NCBI RefSeq assembly: GCF_019399895.1
Contig: NC_091874.1
Coordinates: 2,482,501 to 2,546,500 of the forward strand
From: Cardiocondyla obscurior
Lineage: Eukaryota; Arthropoda; Insecta; Hymenoptera; Formicidae
DNA length: 64,000 nt
Reading direction: 5' to 3'
Numbering within the stretch: the stretch's first letter is position 1; each line of letters opens with the position of its first letter. Position numbers and translations under genes: made by a program. The notes under the pieces were generated by a model, which saw only the letters and a list, made by a program, of their open reading frames with translations, was not told the DNA's origin and made no database searches. This document shows, in pieces, positions 62,431-64,000 of this stretch.

Positions 62431-62529
62431 CTGCATTCAGCTCAAGGGCTACAAGTGCAACTGTTGTAAAAATCACACACCGATCGAACTTACAAATTAT
62501 ACAACAGTTGCAAAGGTAGATGAGCGCAG
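62431..62529 (+). ncRNA. Pre-miRNA-like hairpin
   Basis: tgcaactgttgta at 62456-62468 is the exact reverse complement of tacaacagttgca at 62500-62512. The stem extends outward through ctac/gtag (62449-62452 with 62516-62519), gctca/tgagc (62440-62444 with 62521-62525) and ctgc/gcag (62431-62434 with 62526-62529), separated by small internal loops. The loop is about 31 bases. Stem length, bulges and total size fit an insect miRNA precursor. I do not recognise the sequence as a known miRNA. The strand is undetermined; plus is given because it would lie in the first intron of the candidate gene at 62115. Confidence 0.4.
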
Positions 62530-64000
62530 GACTATTATCTTCTCACATGAATATATAAATAAATATATAAATAAATTACCATAAAATAATGAAACGTGAT
62601 ATATGAGGGAAAAGAATTCGTAGATTTGAAACTTTCGAAAAAGTTCGAACATCGGTTTTTAAATTAAACATAAATTCGCAGTAATGTTTAATCGTACGAA
62701 AAAAAAACTTAGTATAAATTTTCTACGTTCTGCCCGGTCTAATCAAATTTTGTTATTAATATTTGAAAATCTGGACAAAGACGAAGATGGTATATTATTT
62801 GCGAATGCCATTGCCGTCAATCGTGTGACGTCCGACAGTCGGAAATTAAATGGCACATGCGAAAATATCAAAATATAATTGAAAATACTTATGTAGGTGC
62901 GATAACATCACTTCTGGCATATGATTGATAAGATTATAATAAATAGTACGCGTCTACATACCCATTGTTGAAGGAAACCAATTTAAAATTATTAAACTTC
63001 TCTAACGAGACAATAAGACCCGCGTTTAAAAATTACGTATTTCGTTTTATATCAGCTTATTGCTTTGCAACTAATTAACGATACAGGAAAAAGAAAAATA
63101 GTTTATTCCGTCGCTCGCTTACGTTTAAATTTAACAAACTCGATGCTAAATTTCGAGAAAAAAAAAATCTTGAAAGACGAGAGATATTGCTCGTCTACCT
63201 GGGCGAATTATGCTTAACGCGAAGCCGTTAGCTTCCGTGAAAGAGGATTATCCGGCTTCAAGGATGACATCGGCTACGGTGGCGCAATGAAATGGTACTT
63301 CATTTTAAGAGTTCCGTCGCCACTGTGTGGAGTCTCTTAATAATTGTCGAATTCCAATTAAATTCCCCGAGTACCGTTTGTCTCATTAGCATAGCGGGGG
63401 TCGCTCGGTAACTGAAATTATTCTATTCAAGAATCCCTGAAGGGAATGAGGTGTACGGATCACCTTGCGAAGACCCGGACGGAGGCGGTAACACGTGCAC
63501 GTGCACAATTACAGACGAACGGAAGTACGTTACTGATGAAACTCTCCCCGGGGTGTTCTCCATTAATCAATATCGATTAGGCATATTTAAATCGCGCGAA
63601 ATCGCCGATATGAAAAAAAATAAAAAATAAAAAGACAGAAAAATGCGAGCACTAAATTTCGTTACGAGAAACACATACTTATTCACATTTTGCTTTCCCG
63701 TCTTTTGCGAAACATACTCGAAATATCATCTGAATTGTTTCCGGGAAGTAATGTAAAATCAAATAACGCGGTGCGTCGCCTCGCGCAGAATTGCCGTAAA
63801 ACGTCGGTTCGAACCACTTTCCTTATTCGCACGGACAAGCTGATGGATACTCGGGGACGGTATTTACATGGATATTGAGTATCACCGAAAGAATACGTCG
63901 CGCGACGAGCATCGGAACGGTGGCGGGGAAACTCCCGATAAAATCCTGGTGTAAGGGAAACGCGTTACGAATAATCAATAATCACGGGGGCAACGGCGAA
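62530..64000. other. Right end of the window, no gene recognised
   Basis: The sequence is AT-rich to 63170, then mixed. If the candidate first exon at 62115 is real, this is its first intron. The frame at 62684-62878 is open but lacks a recognised family and convincing splice sites. Nothing else is supportable. Confidence 0.45.

Noticed and set aside
1..64000. tRNA, rRNA or CRISPR sequences
   Set aside because: I looked for T-loop GGTTCGANTCC-like boxes, conserved rRNA blocks and regularly spaced direct repeats and found none that fit.

Overview
The window looks like nuclear DNA of an insect, most likely a hymenopteran such as an ant (inference). Genes are split by GT-AG introns from under 100 bases to almost 9 kb. 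AT-rich stretches full of A/T homopolymers alternate with CpG-rich promoter-like blocks, and there are microsatellites and foldback elements. I see no bacterial operons, CRISPR arrays or tRNA genes.

Left third (3.2-17.8 kb, plus strand): one 13-exon gene for a half-size ABC transporter of 774 residues, nucleotide-binding domain first and membrane domain second, of the ABCH type (often named ABCG20/ABCG23-like in insects). Its 5.6-kb third intron holds two direct duplications and a chain of good minus-strand splice sites that suggests a nested antisense transcript.

Middle (20.5-33 kb, minus strand): a tandem array of CRAL-TRIO (Sec14-like, alpha-tocopherol-transfer-protein-like) genes. Four copies are intact, of 293, 290, 289 and 299 residues, all with the same five-exon structure and intron phases. 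One copy is a pseudogene with a premature stop and no 3' half. Two relics of further first exons and one orphan last exon are also present. Two neighbouring units are a direct duplication of about 2.65 kb, and one exon shows a gene-conversion-like mosaic. A duplicated plus-strand exon of unknown nature sits between the copies.

Right half (35.5-55.5 kb, minus strand): BNIP3, the outer-mitochondrial-membrane mitophagy receptor, recovered from five small coding exons spread over 20 kb. They include an 88-base exon and a 43-base first coding exon that simple ORF searches miss. The LC3-interacting motif SWVDL and the C-terminal membrane anchor are visible; the last few residues lie in an exon I could not settle. 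A plus-strand spliced transcript and several hairpins sit in its introns. BNIP3 is head-to-head with a plus-strand gene (56.2-60.3 kb) for the pigeon/GSAP family (936 residues, 10 coding exons); they share a GC-rich intergenic promoter of about 0.6 kb.

Far right (61-64 kb): a probable 5' end of another plus-strand gene (12-residue first coding exon with a perfect donor), followed by a pre-miRNA-like hairpin. Exon coordinates were worked out by hand from splice consensus, reading-frame phase and paralogue comparison; no transcript data were available.
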